Below, piece by piece: positions 28,433-37,226 of a stretch of 64,000 nucleotides of DNA (its first letter is position 1; each line of letters opens with the position of its first letter). The notes beneath the pieces are model-generated. The model was not told the DNA's origin, made no database searches, and saw only the letters and a program-made list of their open reading frames with translations. Source of the DNA: Massilia sp. Root418. Lineage in GTDB: Bacteria; Pseudomonadota; Gammaproteobacteria; Burkholderiales; Burkholderiaceae_D. Location: NCBI RefSeq assembly GCF_001425265.1, contig NZ_LMEC01000011.1, positions 311,585-375,584 of the forward strand, written 5' to 3'. Both the position numbers and the translations under genes were made by a program.

Positions 28433-30709
28433 ATGAAACGAATACTCAAGGCGCTCGCGCCTATGCTCGCGGTGCTGCTGCCGCTATGCATGCCGGCAGC
28501 GCCGGCAAGCGCTTCAAGCAGCGCGCCGGGCGCGGTGGAAGACGGCTACGACCTCTGGCTGCGCTACCGCCCGCTCGACAAGGCGGCGCGCGTGCAGGTG
28601 CGCCCCGTGGCCAGCGCCATCGTGGCCCCCGGCGCCGTTGCGGGTACCGGCGCCGCCGGCGGCAGCCCCGCCGCGCCTCCCGCCACGCCGCTGCAAGCGG
28701 CTGTGGCCGAGCTGCAGCGCGGCCTCGGCGGCCTGCTGGGCAAGGATCCGCCGCTGGCCGCGTCCGTGCAGGACGGCGCCGTGGTGCTGGCCACGCCCGC
28801 GACCCTGCCCGCGCTGTCCTCCATGGGCCTCAAGCTGGACACCCTGGGCCGGGAAGGCTACCTGCTGCGCAGCACGCACCTGCAGGGCCGCAAGGTCACC
28901 CTGATCGCCGCCAACAGCGACATCGGCCTGCTGTACGGCTCCTTCGCGCTGCTGCGCAAGATCGGCACCGGCGCGGCCGCCCGCGCGGAACTGGCTTCAC
29001 TGGACGAACGCTCCGCCCCCAAGCTGACGCTGCGCGTGCTGAACCACTGGGACAACCTGGACCGCACCGTGGAGCGCGGCTACGCCGGCGAGTCTATCTG
29101 GAACTGGTGGGCGCTGCCCGAAGTGCGCGACCGCCGCTACGTGGACTACGCGCGCGCCAACGCCTCGCTGGGCATCAATGGCACAGTGCTCAACAACGTC
29201 AACTCCAAGCCGGACATCCTGACCGCGCCATGGATCGCCAAGGCCGCCGCCGTGGCGGACTCGCTGCGGCCCTACGGCATCAAGGTCTACCTGTCCGCGC
29301 GCTTCTCCACGCCGCTGGAACTGGGCGCCACCAAGACCGCCGACCCGCTCGATCCCGCCGTTGCGGCCTGGTGGAAAGCCAAGGCCGACGAAATCTACAA
29401 GGCCATCCCCGACTTCGGCGGTTTCCTGGTGAAAGCCAACTCGGAAGGCCAGCCCGGCCCGCAGGACTACAAGCGCAGCCACGCCGATGGCGCCAACATG
29501 CTGGCCAAGGCCGTGGCGCCACACAAGGGCATCGTCATGTGGCGCGCCTTCGTGTACGCGCACGAGAAGCCGGATGACCGCGCCAAGCAGGCCTATGACG
29601 AGTTCAAGCCGCTGGACGGCGCCTTCGACCCCAACGTCCTGGTGCAAGTGAAGAACGGCGCCATCGACTTCCAGCCGCGCGAACCGGCCCACCCGCTGTT
29701 CGGCGCCATGCCGAAGACGCCGCTGATGATGGAATTCCAGATCACCAAGGAATACCTGGGCTACGCCACCCACCTGGCCTACCTCGGCACCATGTACCAG
29801 GAAACCCTGGCCACCGACATGCACGCCGGCCCAGGCGGCGGCAGCGCCACCGTGGCCCAGATCCTGGAGGCCGGCGCGCAGCAGAGCGCGCGCAAGGAAG
29901 ACGGCGCCGCGCGCCTGACCGGCATCGCCGGCGTGGCCAACATCGGCAGCGAGCGCAATTGGAGCGGCTCGCACTTCGACCAGGCCAACTGGTACGCCTT
30001 CGGCCGCCTGGCCTGGAACCCGCAGGCCGACGCCCGCGCGCTGGCGCGCGAGTGGGCCGCGCAGACCTTCTCGTCCGAGCCGGCCGCCGTGGCGCAGATC
30101 ACCGACCTGATGATGATGTCGCGCGAAGCGGTGGTGAACTACATGACGCCGCTCGGCCTGCACCACCTGATGGGCACCGGCCACCACCACGGCCCGGCGC
30201 CCTGGGTGGCCAACCTGGAGCGCCCCGACTGGAACCCGGTCTACTACCACCGCGCCGACCAGGGCGGCATCGGCTTCGACCGCACCGCCAGCGGCAGCAA
30301 TGCGGTGGCCCAGTACGCGCCGGCGCTGGCGCGCCAGTACGCCGATCCGCGCACCACGCCGGAATCCATGCTGCTGTGGTTCCACCACCTGCCGTGGGAC
30401 TACAAGATGGCCTCCGGCCGCAAGCTGTGGGATGAACTGTTGGCGCGCTACGACAGTGGCGTGGCGCAGGCGGACGAGATGCGCCAGCGCTGGGCGCGGC
30501 TCAAGCCCATGGTGGACGCGCGGCGGCATGAAGACGTGGCGGTCCTGCTCAACAAGCAGTACGCGGAAGCGGTGTGGTGGCGCGACGCCAGCGTGGCCTA
30601 CTTCCAGTCGGTGTCCGGCCTGCCGCTGCCGGCCGGCGTGAAGGCGCCGGGCATGCCGCTGGAGTACTACAAGTCGCTCAAGTTCCCCTACGCCCCCGGG
30701 CGCGGCTAG
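28433..30709 (+). CDS. aguA: Alpha-glucuronidase, glycoside hydrolase family 67
   Basis: A 758-residue enzyme with a signal peptide (about 1-27). The GH67 pattern is strong: LNHWDNLDRTVERGYAGES (204-222), VKANSEGQPGP (333-343), IDFQPREP (411-418) and FQITKEYLG (435-443). By comparison with known members from memory, E338, D412 and E440 are the likely catalytic acidic residues. GH67 enzymes release (4-O-methyl)glucuronic acid from the terminal non-reducing xylose of xylo-oligosaccharides, complementing GH115, which acts also on internal sites. GGAGA precedes the ATG. The first 100 residues contain an unusual Ala/Gly/Pro-rich insertion (about 60-90). Confidence 0.95.
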   Translation: MKRILKALAPMLAVLLPLCMPAAPASASSSAPGAVEDGYDLWLRYRPLDKAARVQVRPVASAIVAPGAVAGTGAAGGSPAAPPATPLQAAVAELQRGLGGLLGKDPPLAASVQDGAVVLATPATLPALSSMGLKLDTLGREGYLLRSTHLQGRKVTLIAANSDIGLLYGSFALLRKIGTGAAARAELASLDERSAPKLTLRVLNHWDNLDRTVERGYAGESIWNWWALPEVRDRRYVDYARANASLGINGTVLNNVNSKPDILTAPWIAKAAAVADSLRPYGIKVYLSARFSTPLELGATKTADPLDPAVAAWWKAKADEIYKAIPDFGGFLVKANSEGQPGPQDYKRSHADGANMLAKAVAPHKGIVMWRAFVYAHEKPDDRAKQAYDEFKPLDGAFDPNVLVQVKNGAIDFQPREPAHPLFGAMPKTPLMMEFQITKEYLGYATHLAYLGTMYQETLATDMHAGPGGGSATVAQILEAGAQQSARKEDGAARLTGIAGVANIGSERNWSGSHFDQANWYAFGRLAWNPQADARALAREWAAQTFSSEPAAVAQITDLMMMSREAVVNYMTPLGLHHLMGTGHHHGPAPWVANLERPDWNPVYYHRADQGGIGFDRTASGSNAVAQYAPALARQYADPRTTPESMLLWFHHLPWDYKMASGRKLWDELLARYDSGVAQADEMRQRWARLKPMVDARRHEDVAVLLNKQYAEAVWWRDASVAYFQSVSGLPLPAGVKAPGMPLEYYKSLKFPYAPGRG

Positions 30710-30719
30710 CGGGACGGTG

Positions 30720-30774
30720 GTCCGGCCAAATGATTGCGGTAACATAAATGTGACCGTTTGTTGTATGGCCGGAC
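30720..30774. promoter_or_regulatory. 9-bp inverted repeat upstream of lacI-family gene
   Basis: GTCCGGCCA (30720-30728) and TGGCCGGAC (30766-30774) form perfect arms 37 bases apart, between the GH67 stop and the regulator gene. It could be a long-looped terminator of the glycosidase transcript or two half-sites for autoregulation. No T-run follows, which weakens the terminator reading. Confidence 0.4.
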
Positions 30775-30832
30775 AGTTTTAGCATGGCAGCTTGTGGTAA
30801 AGTCCACTTTTTAACACAGGTTTTCTGAGCAG

Positions 30833-31930
30833 ATGGCAAGAACTAAGGCGAAAGCAGCAGCGGGACCGGAATCCCGCTCAGGCGTCCCCACCATGTCCGA
30901 CGTGGCGAAACTGGCCGGCGTGTCGCCGATGACGGTCTCGCGCGTGATGAACGGGGACACCAAGGTGCGCCAGAGCACCCGCCGCAAGGTGGACGAGGCT
31001 GTGGCTGCGCTCAACTACGTGCCCAACCAGGCCGCCCGCCGCCTTGCCGGCTCGCGGCCTATCCGCATTGGCTTCCTGTACAGCAACCCCAGCGCGGGCT
31101 ACCTGAGCGAGTTCCTGGTCGGCCTGCTGAACCAGGCCAGCCTGAACAACGTGCAGCTGGTGGTGGAGAAGTGCGAGGCCGGCGAGCACTGGAAGGAACA
31201 GACGCAGCGCCTGATCGACAACGGCGTGGACGGCATCATCCTGCCGCCGCCGCTGTGCGACATGCCCGGCCTGATCGACATGATCGCCAAGTCCTCGCTG
31301 CCGGCCGTCACGGTGGCCTGCGGCCAGCCAGACCCGCGCGTGTGCGCCGTCAGCATCGACGACTACCAGGCCGCCTACGCCATGACCTCGCACCTGATCA
31401 CGCTGGGCCACCAGCGCATCGGCTTCGTCATCGGCCACCCCAACCAGACCGCCAGCGCGCGCCGCCTGGCCGGCTTCAAGGCCGCCATCGCCGACCGCAC
31501 CGTGCAGGACTCGCCGGAACTGATCGTGCAGGGCATGTTCACCTACCGCTCCGGCCTGGACGCGGCCGAGCTGCTGCTGGGCCTTGAGCAGCGTCCCACC
31601 GCAGTCTTCGCCAGCAATGACGACATGGCGGCAGCCACCGTGGCCATTGCCCACCGGCTCGGCCTGGACGTGCCGGGCGACCTGACGGTGGCCGGCTTCG
31701 ATGACACGGCCCTGGCCACCACCATCTGGCCGGAACTGACCACCGTGCGGCAGCCGATCACCGGCATGGCCGAGGCGGCGGTGCAGTACCTGGTGCGCCA
31801 GATCCGCGCGCTGCGCGACGGCGCGCCGGAAGCGCCCGAGCACGTGCTGATGGACTTTTCGCTGATCCGGCGCCAGTCCGACGCCGCGCCGCGCATGCGT
31901 CCGCCCATCAAGCTCGCCGCCAAGCCTTAA
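30833..31930 (+). CDS. LacI-family transcriptional regulator
   Basis: A 365-residue repressor. The N-terminal helix-turn-helix and hinge are clear (TMSDVAKLAGVSPMTVSRVM, then YVPNQAARRLAG), followed by a periplasmic-binding-protein-like ligand domain (IRIGFLYSNP, GFVIGHPNQTASARRLAGF, VFASNDDMAAA, VAGFDDTALATTIWPELTTV). It most likely responds to xylose, xylonate or glucuronate derivatives and controls the adjacent xylan genes; the TAGCGCTA site between gudD and the esterase gene is a candidate target. It is separated from the GH67 gene by 123 bases, so it may have its own promoter. The ribosome binding site (GAGCAG) is weak. Confidence 0.93.
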   Translation: MARTKAKAAAGPESRSGVPTMSDVAKLAGVSPMTVSRVMNGDTKVRQSTRRKVDEAVAALNYVPNQAARRLAGSRPIRIGFLYSNPSAGYLSEFLVGLLNQASLNNVQLVVEKCEAGEHWKEQTQRLIDNGVDGIILPPPLCDMPGLIDMIAKSSLPAVTVACGQPDPRVCAVSIDDYQAAYAMTSHLITLGHQRIGFVIGHPNQTASARRLAGFKAAIADRTVQDSPELIVQGMFTYRSGLDAAELLLGLEQRPTAVFASNDDMAAATVAIAHRLGLDVPGDLTVAGFDDTALATTIWPELTTVRQPITGMAEAAVQYLVRQIRALRDGAPEAPEHVLMDFSLIRRQSDAAPRMRPPIKLAAKP

Positions 31931-31953
31931 ACACCCTAAAGAGTGATGCGTCC

Positions 31954-31995
31954 CCTCCAGCGTACCGCTACGCTGGAGGCGGGCTTTCGCGTTTA
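31954..31995 (+). terminator. Rho-independent-like terminator after the lacI-family gene
   Basis: A perfect 11-bp stem, CCTCCAGCGTA (31954-31964) and TACGCTGGAGG (31969-31979), with loop CCGC, is followed by a moderately T-rich tail (CTTTCGCGTTTATCC). It ends the glycosidase/regulator transcript 24 bases after the stop codon. Confidence 0.8.
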
Positions 31996-32035
31996 TCCTT
32001 CATAAATAATGAACGATAACTTCATACCTTTGCGA

Positions 32036-32064
32036 TTGATTGCCTGATCAGTGAATCATATAGT
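32036..32064 (+). promoter_or_regulatory. Sigma70-type promoter with a dyad in the spacer
   Basis: TTGATT (32036-32041), a 17-base spacer and TATAGT (32059-32064) make a good housekeeping promoter about 50 bases before the alpha/beta hydrolase ATG. The spacer region holds a dyad, TGATT-GCC-TGATCA-GTG-AATCA (32037-32058), a likely operator for an unknown repressor. Confidence 0.6.
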
Positions 32065-32117
32065 GTGTCCATGGAAGCGCAGTCGCCGACAGCGCCAATC
32101 AACTCGGGAGCAATAGC

Positions 32118-33068
32118 ATGAGCATCGTATTCAGCCAGATTCGCCGTACCATCCTGCGCGGCGCCGCCGCCGTCACCGTGGCCGCCGCCGTGGGCAGCGC
32201 CTTCGCCGCTCCTGCCGCCACCCCGGCCGCCGCCCCGGCCGGCTTCACCAGCAAGACCGCCGCCGTGAACGGTACCAAGATCCACTACATGGTGGGCGGC
32301 AAGGGCACGCCGGTGGTGCTGCTGCACGGCTACACCCAGACCAGCCATATGTGGAAGCCCATCATGGGCGAGCTGGCCAAGACCCACACCGTGATCGTGC
32401 CCGACATGCGCGGCGTGGGCGGCTCGGAAAAAGCGGCCGGGGGTTACCTGAAAACCAATATGGCCAAGGACATCCACGAGCTGGTGGGCACTATCAGCAA
32501 GGAGCCTGCCACCGTGGTGGGACACGACATCGGCCTGATGGTGGCCTACGCCTATGCCGCCCAGTACCCGGCCGACACCAAAAAAGTCGCGCTGATGGAC
32601 GCTTTCCTGCCCGGCATCGGCAACTGGACCAATATGTTCCTGCTGCGCGACCTGTGGCACTTCCACTTCTTCGGCGAAACGCCGGAAAAACTGGTGGCCG
32701 GCCGCGAACGCACCTATTTCGAACACTTCTGGAACGACTTCGCCGCCGACAAGACCAAATCGATCAAGGAAGCGGACCGCAAGCTGTATGCCGCGTCCTA
32801 CGCCCAGCCGGGCGGCGTGCGCGCCGGCTTCGAGTACTTCAAGACCTTCCCGCAGGACGCGGAGCAATTCGCGGAACTGGGCAAGACCAGGCTGACCATG
32901 CCCATGCTGGTGCTGGCGGGCGAAAAGTCGGGCGGCGACTTCCTCATCAACCAGGGCAAGCTGGTGGCGGACAACGTGGATGGCCGCATCATCAAGGGTT
33001 CGGGCCACTGGATCATGGAGGAAGCACCCGAGCAGACCATACCCGCCTTGCTGGGCTTCATCGAGTAA
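32118..33068 (+). CDS. Exported alpha/beta hydrolase, epoxide hydrolase/dehalogenase-like
   Basis: A 316-residue protein with an export signal (about 1-32, SAFAAP). The fold motifs are the oxyanion loop LLHGYTQTSHMW, the nucleophile elbow VVGHDIGLM with Asp instead of Ser, and the catalytic His in KGSGHWIMEE. Asp in the elbow is typical of epoxide hydrolases and haloalkane/haloacetate dehalogenases. It is similar to exported hydrolases that are annotated only generally. GGGAGC precedes the ATG. It heads a run of likely stress genes on the plus strand, but with its own promoter. Confidence 0.85.
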   Translation: MSIVFSQIRRTILRGAAAVTVAAAVGSAFAAPAATPAAAPAGFTSKTAAVNGTKIHYMVGGKGTPVVLLHGYTQTSHMWKPIMGELAKTHTVIVPDMRGVGGSEKAAGGYLKTNMAKDIHELVGTISKEPATVVGHDIGLMVAYAYAAQYPADTKKVALMDAFLPGIGNWTNMFLLRDLWHFHFFGETPEKLVAGRERTYFEHFWNDFAADKTKSIKEADRKLYAASYAQPGGVRAGFEYFKTFPQDAEQFAELGKTRLTMPMLVLAGEKSGGDFLINQGKLVADNVDGRIIKGSGHWIMEEAPEQTIPALLGFIE

Positions 33069-33097
33069 GCTCAGCAGATTCCCCGGTGTTTGTTAGG

Positions 33098-33116
33098 TGC
33101 CGCACGGTGTGCGGCA
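33098..33116 (+). other. Small hairpin between hydrolase and DUF883-like gene
   Basis: Perfect 7-bp stem TGCCGCA/TGCGGCA with loop CGGTG, 30 bases after the hydrolase stop. No T-run follows, so it is either a weak terminator or part of the leader of the next gene. Confidence 0.4.
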
Positions 33117-33175
33117 ACTGATCGGCATATCGTTACTCAGGCAATGAAGCCCATCAACGACACCGAGGAATCATC

Positions 33176-33598
33176 ATGGACAACACTACGAACAGCACGG
33201 ATAAATCCAGCAACGCCACCCGCGACGCCGCGACCCAGTTCAGCCGCGACACCCGCGCCGACATCCACAGCGCCATCGACCGCACCGCTGAGAAAGTGCA
33301 GCCCACTGCGGACCGCCTGGCCAGCTCCGCTCACGCCACCGTGGACAAGATGGCAGAAAAAGTGACGCCCACCGCCGACCGCCTGGTTGGCGCAGCCCAC
33401 ACGGCAGTTGACCGCGTGGCCGACACCGCAACCCAGGTAAGCGATAAAGCCGCCACCGGCGCCAAGCAGCTCGGCGAGGCTTACACCCGCTTCGCCGAAA
33501 CGGGGCGCAACTACGTGCGCACCAGCCCCGCGACGTCGGTACTGCTGGCCGTGGCCGCAGGCTATGGCCTGTCCAAGCTGCTGGGCGGCCGCAAGTAA
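33176..33598 (+). CDS. DUF883/ElaB-YqjD-like membrane-anchored protein
   Basis: A 140-residue protein with repeated amphipathic segments (two copies of a VDK/IDR-TAEKV-PTADRLA pattern, about 35-85), which predicts helices that bind or coil, and a C-terminal membrane anchor (TSPATSVLLAVAAGYGLSKLL, about 115-135) ending GGRK. This layout matches the ElaB/YqjD/DUF883 group, whose E. coli members are inner-membrane proteins linked to stationary-phase ribosomes. GAGGAA precedes the ATG. The family call rests on layout and C-terminus. Neighbours (membrane protein, small peptide, catalase) suggest a stress role. Confidence 0.75.
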   Translation: MDNTTNSTDKSSNATRDAATQFSRDTRADIHSAIDRTAEKVQPTADRLASSAHATVDKMAEKVTPTADRLVGAAHTAVDRVADTATQVSDKAATGAKQLGEAYTRFAETGRNYVRTSPATSVLLAVAAGYGLSKLLGGRK

Positions 33599-33678
33599 GC
33601 ATCCGGCCCGCTTCAGCAAGATCCTGTAAGCCTGATTGCCGGCGGCCGCGTTCCCCGCGCCGCCGGCCGGAGAACTGC

Positions 33679-34653
33679 ATGCACACTTCCAATCCCGGTT
33701 CTATTTCCGCTTCCGATGCACCACGTGCCACCGGCATCGCCGTGATACCGCCAGCCGAATCCGGACAGTCCGGCGTGTCCTGGAGCGCGGTGCTGGCGGG
33801 CGCACTGGCGGCCGCCGCACTCTCGTTCATCCTGCTGATCCTGGGCGTGGGCCTGGGCCTGTCCGGCGTTTCCCCCTGGTCCTACAACGACGCGCCGATC
33901 GGCAAGTCGGCCATCATCTGGGTGGCCTTCATGGAACTCGCTTCGGCGGGCGTGGGTGGCTACCTGGCCGGCAGGCTGCGCGTCCGGTGGGCCAATACCC
34001 ACGGCGACGAAGTCTACTTCCGCGATACCGCACACGGCCTGCTGGCCTGGGCCGTGGCCACCTTGCTGACCGCCGCATTGATGGCGGGCGCGGTGCGCGC
34101 AGCGCTGAGCGGGGCGATTGACGCCGGCGCAGCCACCGCCACCGCAGCCACTGCGGCTACAGCAGCCACCGCAGCTACTGCGGCCGGCGCCACCGTCGGT
34201 GCCGGTGCTGGCCCGGCGGCAGGCAAGGGCGGCGCTGCCGGCCCGGCCGCCTACTACTCCGACATGCTGCTGCGCGCCGATACGCCCGCGCCGGAAACCG
34301 ACAACGGTGCCCTGCGCGCCGAAGTGGGCCGCATCCTGCTGCAACAGCCTGTCGGCGGCCCTGCCATGGCTGCGGACGACCGCCAGTACCTGGCGCGCCT
34401 GGTCGCCAAGCGCACCGGCGTGGAGCAGGCCGAGGCCGAGCGCCGCGTGGACGACGTCCATGCCCGCCTGCTGAAAGCCCGCACCGACGCCGAAAACGCC
34501 GCCAGGAATGCCGCCGAGCAAGCCCGCAAGGCCGGCGCGCAATCCGCGCTGTGGATGTTCGTGGCCCTGCTGCTGGGCGCCTTCATCGCCAGCTGGGCCG
34601 CCACCTTCGGCGGCAAACTGCGCGACGCGGACGGTCCGCTGCCGCGCCGCTGA
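33679..34653 (+). CDS. Hypothetical multi-spanning membrane protein
   Basis: A 324-residue protein of unknown function. Hydrophobic segments lie at about 38-62, 74-96 and 118-140, followed by an Ala/Thr-rich low-complexity linker (ATAATAATAATAAT-type, about 152-165) and a Gly/Ala stretch. A soluble helical region with charged residues (about 215-285) and a final membrane segment (about 290-312) complete it. Similar proteins with this layout occur in many proteobacteria next to small stress genes. GGAGAA precedes the ATG. A 23-residue hydrophobic peptide gene follows with its own strong ribosome binding site. Confidence 0.75.
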   Translation: MHTSNPGSISASDAPRATGIAVIPPAESGQSGVSWSAVLAGALAAAALSFILLILGVGLGLSGVSPWSYNDAPIGKSAIIWVAFMELASAGVGGYLAGRLRVRWANTHGDEVYFRDTAHGLLAWAVATLLTAALMAGAVRAALSGAIDAGAATATAATAATAATAATAAGATVGAGAGPAAGKGGAAGPAAYYSDMLLRADTPAPETDNGALRAEVGRILLQQPVGGPAMAADDRQYLARLVAKRTGVEQAEAERRVDDVHARLLKARTDAENAARNAAEQARKAGAQSALWMFVALLLGAFIASWAATFGGKLRDADGPLPRR

Positions 34654-34685
34654 TCCCACCAATATCTCAAGGAGAGGAGACCGCC

Positions 34686-34757
34686 ATGCGCTCGATCCTG
34701 CTGTGGATGCTCGGCATACCGCTGCCCATCATCATCCTGCTTGCCCTGTTCCGTTGA
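34686..34757 (+). CDS. 23-residue hydrophobic small membrane protein
   Basis: ATG 34686 follows a very strong, extended ribosome binding site (AAGGAGAGGAGA, 34669-34680). The product starts MRSILLWMLGIPLPIIILLA and ends LFR: one transmembrane helix with basic residues at both ends and a GIP.P kink. The strong ribosome binding site, the clean hydrophobic composition and the position between a membrane-protein gene and the catalase gene support a real small protein. It is far too short for standard gene callers. Function unknown. Confidence 0.7.
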   Translation: MRSILLWMLGIPLPIIILLALFR

Positions 34758-34773
34758 ATTTTTTGAGGATCTC

Positions 34774-37077
34774 ATGACCAATACGAAAAAAGGCCAGCCG
34801 GCCAGCGCCATCGACCTGTCGGCCAGCATCGCCTACAACGCCAACAAGCCCGCCGAGCATGGCGAAGCGGCGCGCACCCCTCCGCAAGGCATGCACGTGG
34901 ACGCGGGCGCGCCACCGGCCACCGCCGGCACCGCGTCGGAAACGCAAAGCTCGCCCAAGGTGGGCGGCGGCGTGCCGCCGCTGGGCGTCAATCCCAACGA
35001 CGGCAACCTGGAACGCGTGCGCACCGACGCCGGCGGCCAGCGCCTGACCACCAACCAGGGCGTGCCGGTGGGCGACAACCAGAACTCGCTGAAAGCCCAT
35101 CTGCGCGGACCCACGCTGATGGAAGACTTCATCCTGCGCGAGAAGCTCACCCATTTCGACCATGAGCGTATCCCCGAGCGCATCGTGCATGCGCGCGGTT
35201 CGGCGGCGCACGGCTACTTCGAGTCCTACCAGGACCTGAGTGCCGTCACGCGGGCCGCGCCGTTCGCGCAGGCCGGCAAGCGCACGCCGGTGTTCGTGCG
35301 CTTTTCCACCGTGGCCGGCGAACGCGGCTCGTCCGACACTGCGCGCGACGTGCGCGGTTTCGCCGTCAAGTTCTACACCGACGAAGGCAACTGGGACCTG
35401 GTGGGCAACAACATGCCGGTGTTCTTCATCCAGGATTCGATGAAGTTCCCGGACCTGGTGCACTCGGTGAAACCGGAACCGCACAACGGCATCCCGCAGG
35501 CGGCCAGCGCGCACGACACCTTCTGGGATTTCACTTCCCTGATGCCGGAGTCGATGCACATGCTGATGTGGCACATGTCCGACCGCGCCATCCCGCGCAG
35601 CTACCGCATGATGCAGGGCTTCGGCGTGCACACCTTCCGCCTGGTGAACGCCGACGGCGTGAGCGTGTTCTGCAAATTCCACTGGCAGCCGCTGGCCGGC
35701 ACGCACTCGCTGGTGTGGGAAGAGTCCAACAAGATCATGGGCGCCGATCCGGACTTCCACCGCCGCGACCTGTGGGAAGCCATCGAGGCGGGCGCCTATC
35801 CGCAGTGGGAACTGGGGCTGCAGATCTTCACCGAGGAGCAGGCCGAGAACTTCCCCTTCGACGTGCTGGACGCCACCAAGATCGTGCCGGAGGAACTGGT
35901 GCCGGTGCAGCCGGTGGGACGCATGACGCTGAACCGCAATCCGGACAACTTCTTTGCCGAAACCGAGCAGGTGGCCTTCTGCACCGCGCACATCATTCCC
36001 GGCATCGACTTCACCAACGACCCGCTGCTGCAGGGGCGCATCCACTCTTATGTGGACACGCAGATCAGCCGCCTGGGCGGGCCGAATTTCCACGAGATTC
36101 CGATCAACTCGCCGGTGTGCCCGGTGCACAACAACCAGCGCGACGGCATGCACCGGCAGGCCATTCATCGCGGCAAGGTGTCGTACGAGCCCAATTCGCT
36201 GGGCGGCGGCTGCCCCTTCCAGGCCGGCATGGCGGGCTTCACCAGCATCCGCGAGCAGGCCGTGACGGAAGACAAGGTGCGCGGCAAGCCCGAGCTGTTC
36301 GCCGACCACTATTCGCAGGCGCGCCTGTTCTGGATCAGCCAGAGCCCGGCCGAGCAGGCCCACATCGTCGGCGGCTTCCGCTTTGAGCTGAGCAAGGTGC
36401 AGGTGCCCGCCATCCGCGAGCGCATGCTGTCCATGCTGGTCAACGTGGACGCCACCCTGGCGCACGGCGTGGCGTCCGGCCTGGGCATCCGGGTGCCGCC
36501 GCCGCAGCCGCTGGCCACCACGCTGCCGCTGCCGCACTATCCGCCGTCGCCCGCCTTGTCGCTGCTGGCGCGGCCGGGCGAGCAGGGCATCAAGACGCGC
36601 CAGGTAGCCATCCTGATCGCGCCGGGCGTGGACGGCCCCATCGTGCAGGCCATCCAGTCCGCGCTGCTGAAGGAAGGGGCGGTGCCGCACCTGGTGGCGG
36701 GCACGCTTAACCCGGTCTGCACCGCCAGCGGTGCCTTGCTGCCGGTCGAGAAGACGTTCGAGAACGCGCCGCCGGTGCTGTTTGACGCGGTGGCCGTGCC
36801 GGAAGGCGCGGCGGCGGCCGAGCAGCTCAGCAAGGACGCGCTGGCGCTGGACTTCGTGCGCCAGCAATACCGCCACTGCAAGCCGCTGCTGGCGGTGGGC
36901 GCGGGCACCGCGCTGCTGGGCAAGGCGGGCATTCCGCCCAAGCTGCCCGACGGTTCGGACGACCCGGCGCTGATCGGCACCGACCCGTCCGACCTGGCCG
37001 ACGCGCTGGCCGCGTTCAAGACCGCGCTGGCCGGCCACCGCGTGTTCGACAGGGAAACCGATCCGCCATTGGTTTGA
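34774..37077 (+). CDS. katE: Large-subunit catalase (HPII/KatE type)
   Basis: A 767-residue heme catalase that degrades hydrogen peroxide. Catalytic His lies in [17 protein letters not shown] (H139), the distal Asn in [15 protein letters not shown] (about 212) and the heme-ligand Tyr in [18 protein letters not shown]. The N-terminal extension (about 1-100) and the C-terminal flavodoxin/DJ-1-like domain (about 590-767, [13 protein letters not shown] onward) are those of large-subunit clade 2 catalases, normally induced in stationary phase. The start is ATG 34774 with GAGGAT upstream; the frame opens earlier with a TTG. It closes the stress-like gene group. Confidence 0.96.
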   Translation: MTNTKKGQPASAIDLSASIAYNANKPAEHGEAARTPPQGMHVDAGAPPATAGTASETQSSPKVGGGVPPLGVNPNDGNLERVRTDAGGQRLTTNQGVPVGDNQNSLKAHLRGPTLMEDFILREKLTHFDHERIPERIVHARGSAAHGYFESYQDLSAVTRAAPFAQAGKRTPVFVRFSTVAGERGSSDTARDVRGFAVKFYTDEGNWDLVGNNMPVFFIQDSMKFPDLVHSVKPEPHNGIPQAASAHDTFWDFTSLMPESMHMLMWHMSDRAIPRSYRMMQGFGVHTFRLVNADGVSVFCKFHWQPLAGTHSLVWEESNKIMGADPDFHRRDLWEAIEAGAYPQWELGLQIFTEEQAENFPFDVLDATKIVPEELVPVQPVGRMTLNRNPDNFFAETEQVAFCTAHIIPGIDFTNDPLLQGRIHSYVDTQISRLGGPNFHEIPINSPVCPVHNNQRDGMHRQAIHRGKVSYEPNSLGGGCPFQAGMAGFTSIREQAVTEDKVRGKPELFADHYSQARLFWISQSPAEQAHIVGGFRFELSKVQVPAIRERMLSMLVNVDATLAHGVASGLGIRVPPPQPLATTLPLPHYPPSPALSLLARPGEQGIKTRQVAILIAPGVDGPIVQAIQSALLKEGAVPHLVAGTLNPVCTASGALLPVEKTFENAPPVLFDAVAVPEGAAAAEQLSKDALALDFVRQQYRHCKPLLAVGAGTALLGKAGIPPKLPDGSDDPALIGTDPSDLADALAAFKTALAGHRVFDRETDPPLV

Positions 37078-37101
37078 CGGCCGCCGCGCCGGGACGCCGG
37101 T

Positions 37102-37145
37102 GCCGGATCAGGTGCCGGATCAGGTTGCGGATCAGGTGCTGGATC
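37102..37145. repeat. 12-bp tandem repeat after katE
   Basis: Three and a half copies of GCCGGATCAGGT (37102-37113, 37114-37125, a variant at 37126-37137, then a partial one) in the 149-base gap between convergent katE and the PfkB kinase gene. Read in the katE frame past its TGA, these units code Gly-Ala-Gly-Ser repeats. Confidence 0.8.
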
Positions 37146-37226
37146 CGGCGCGGCGTCCGGCCCGCGCCGCGAGGGCAGGGGGCCGCTGCCGTGGCAGCAA
37201 GGGCCGCTGCGGCAAGGCGTGCCGCC

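Noticed and set aside
30795..30815. A terminator-like GTGG...CCAC hairpin with a short T-run before the lacI-family gene.
   Set aside because: Only four base pairs in the stem; too weak to call beside the clear terminator after that gene.
34118..34226. Ala/Thr repeat in the membrane protein as a sign of a frameshift or assembly error.
   Set aside because: The frame is intact on both sides with good coding character, and low-complexity linkers of this sort are common in GC-rich genomes.
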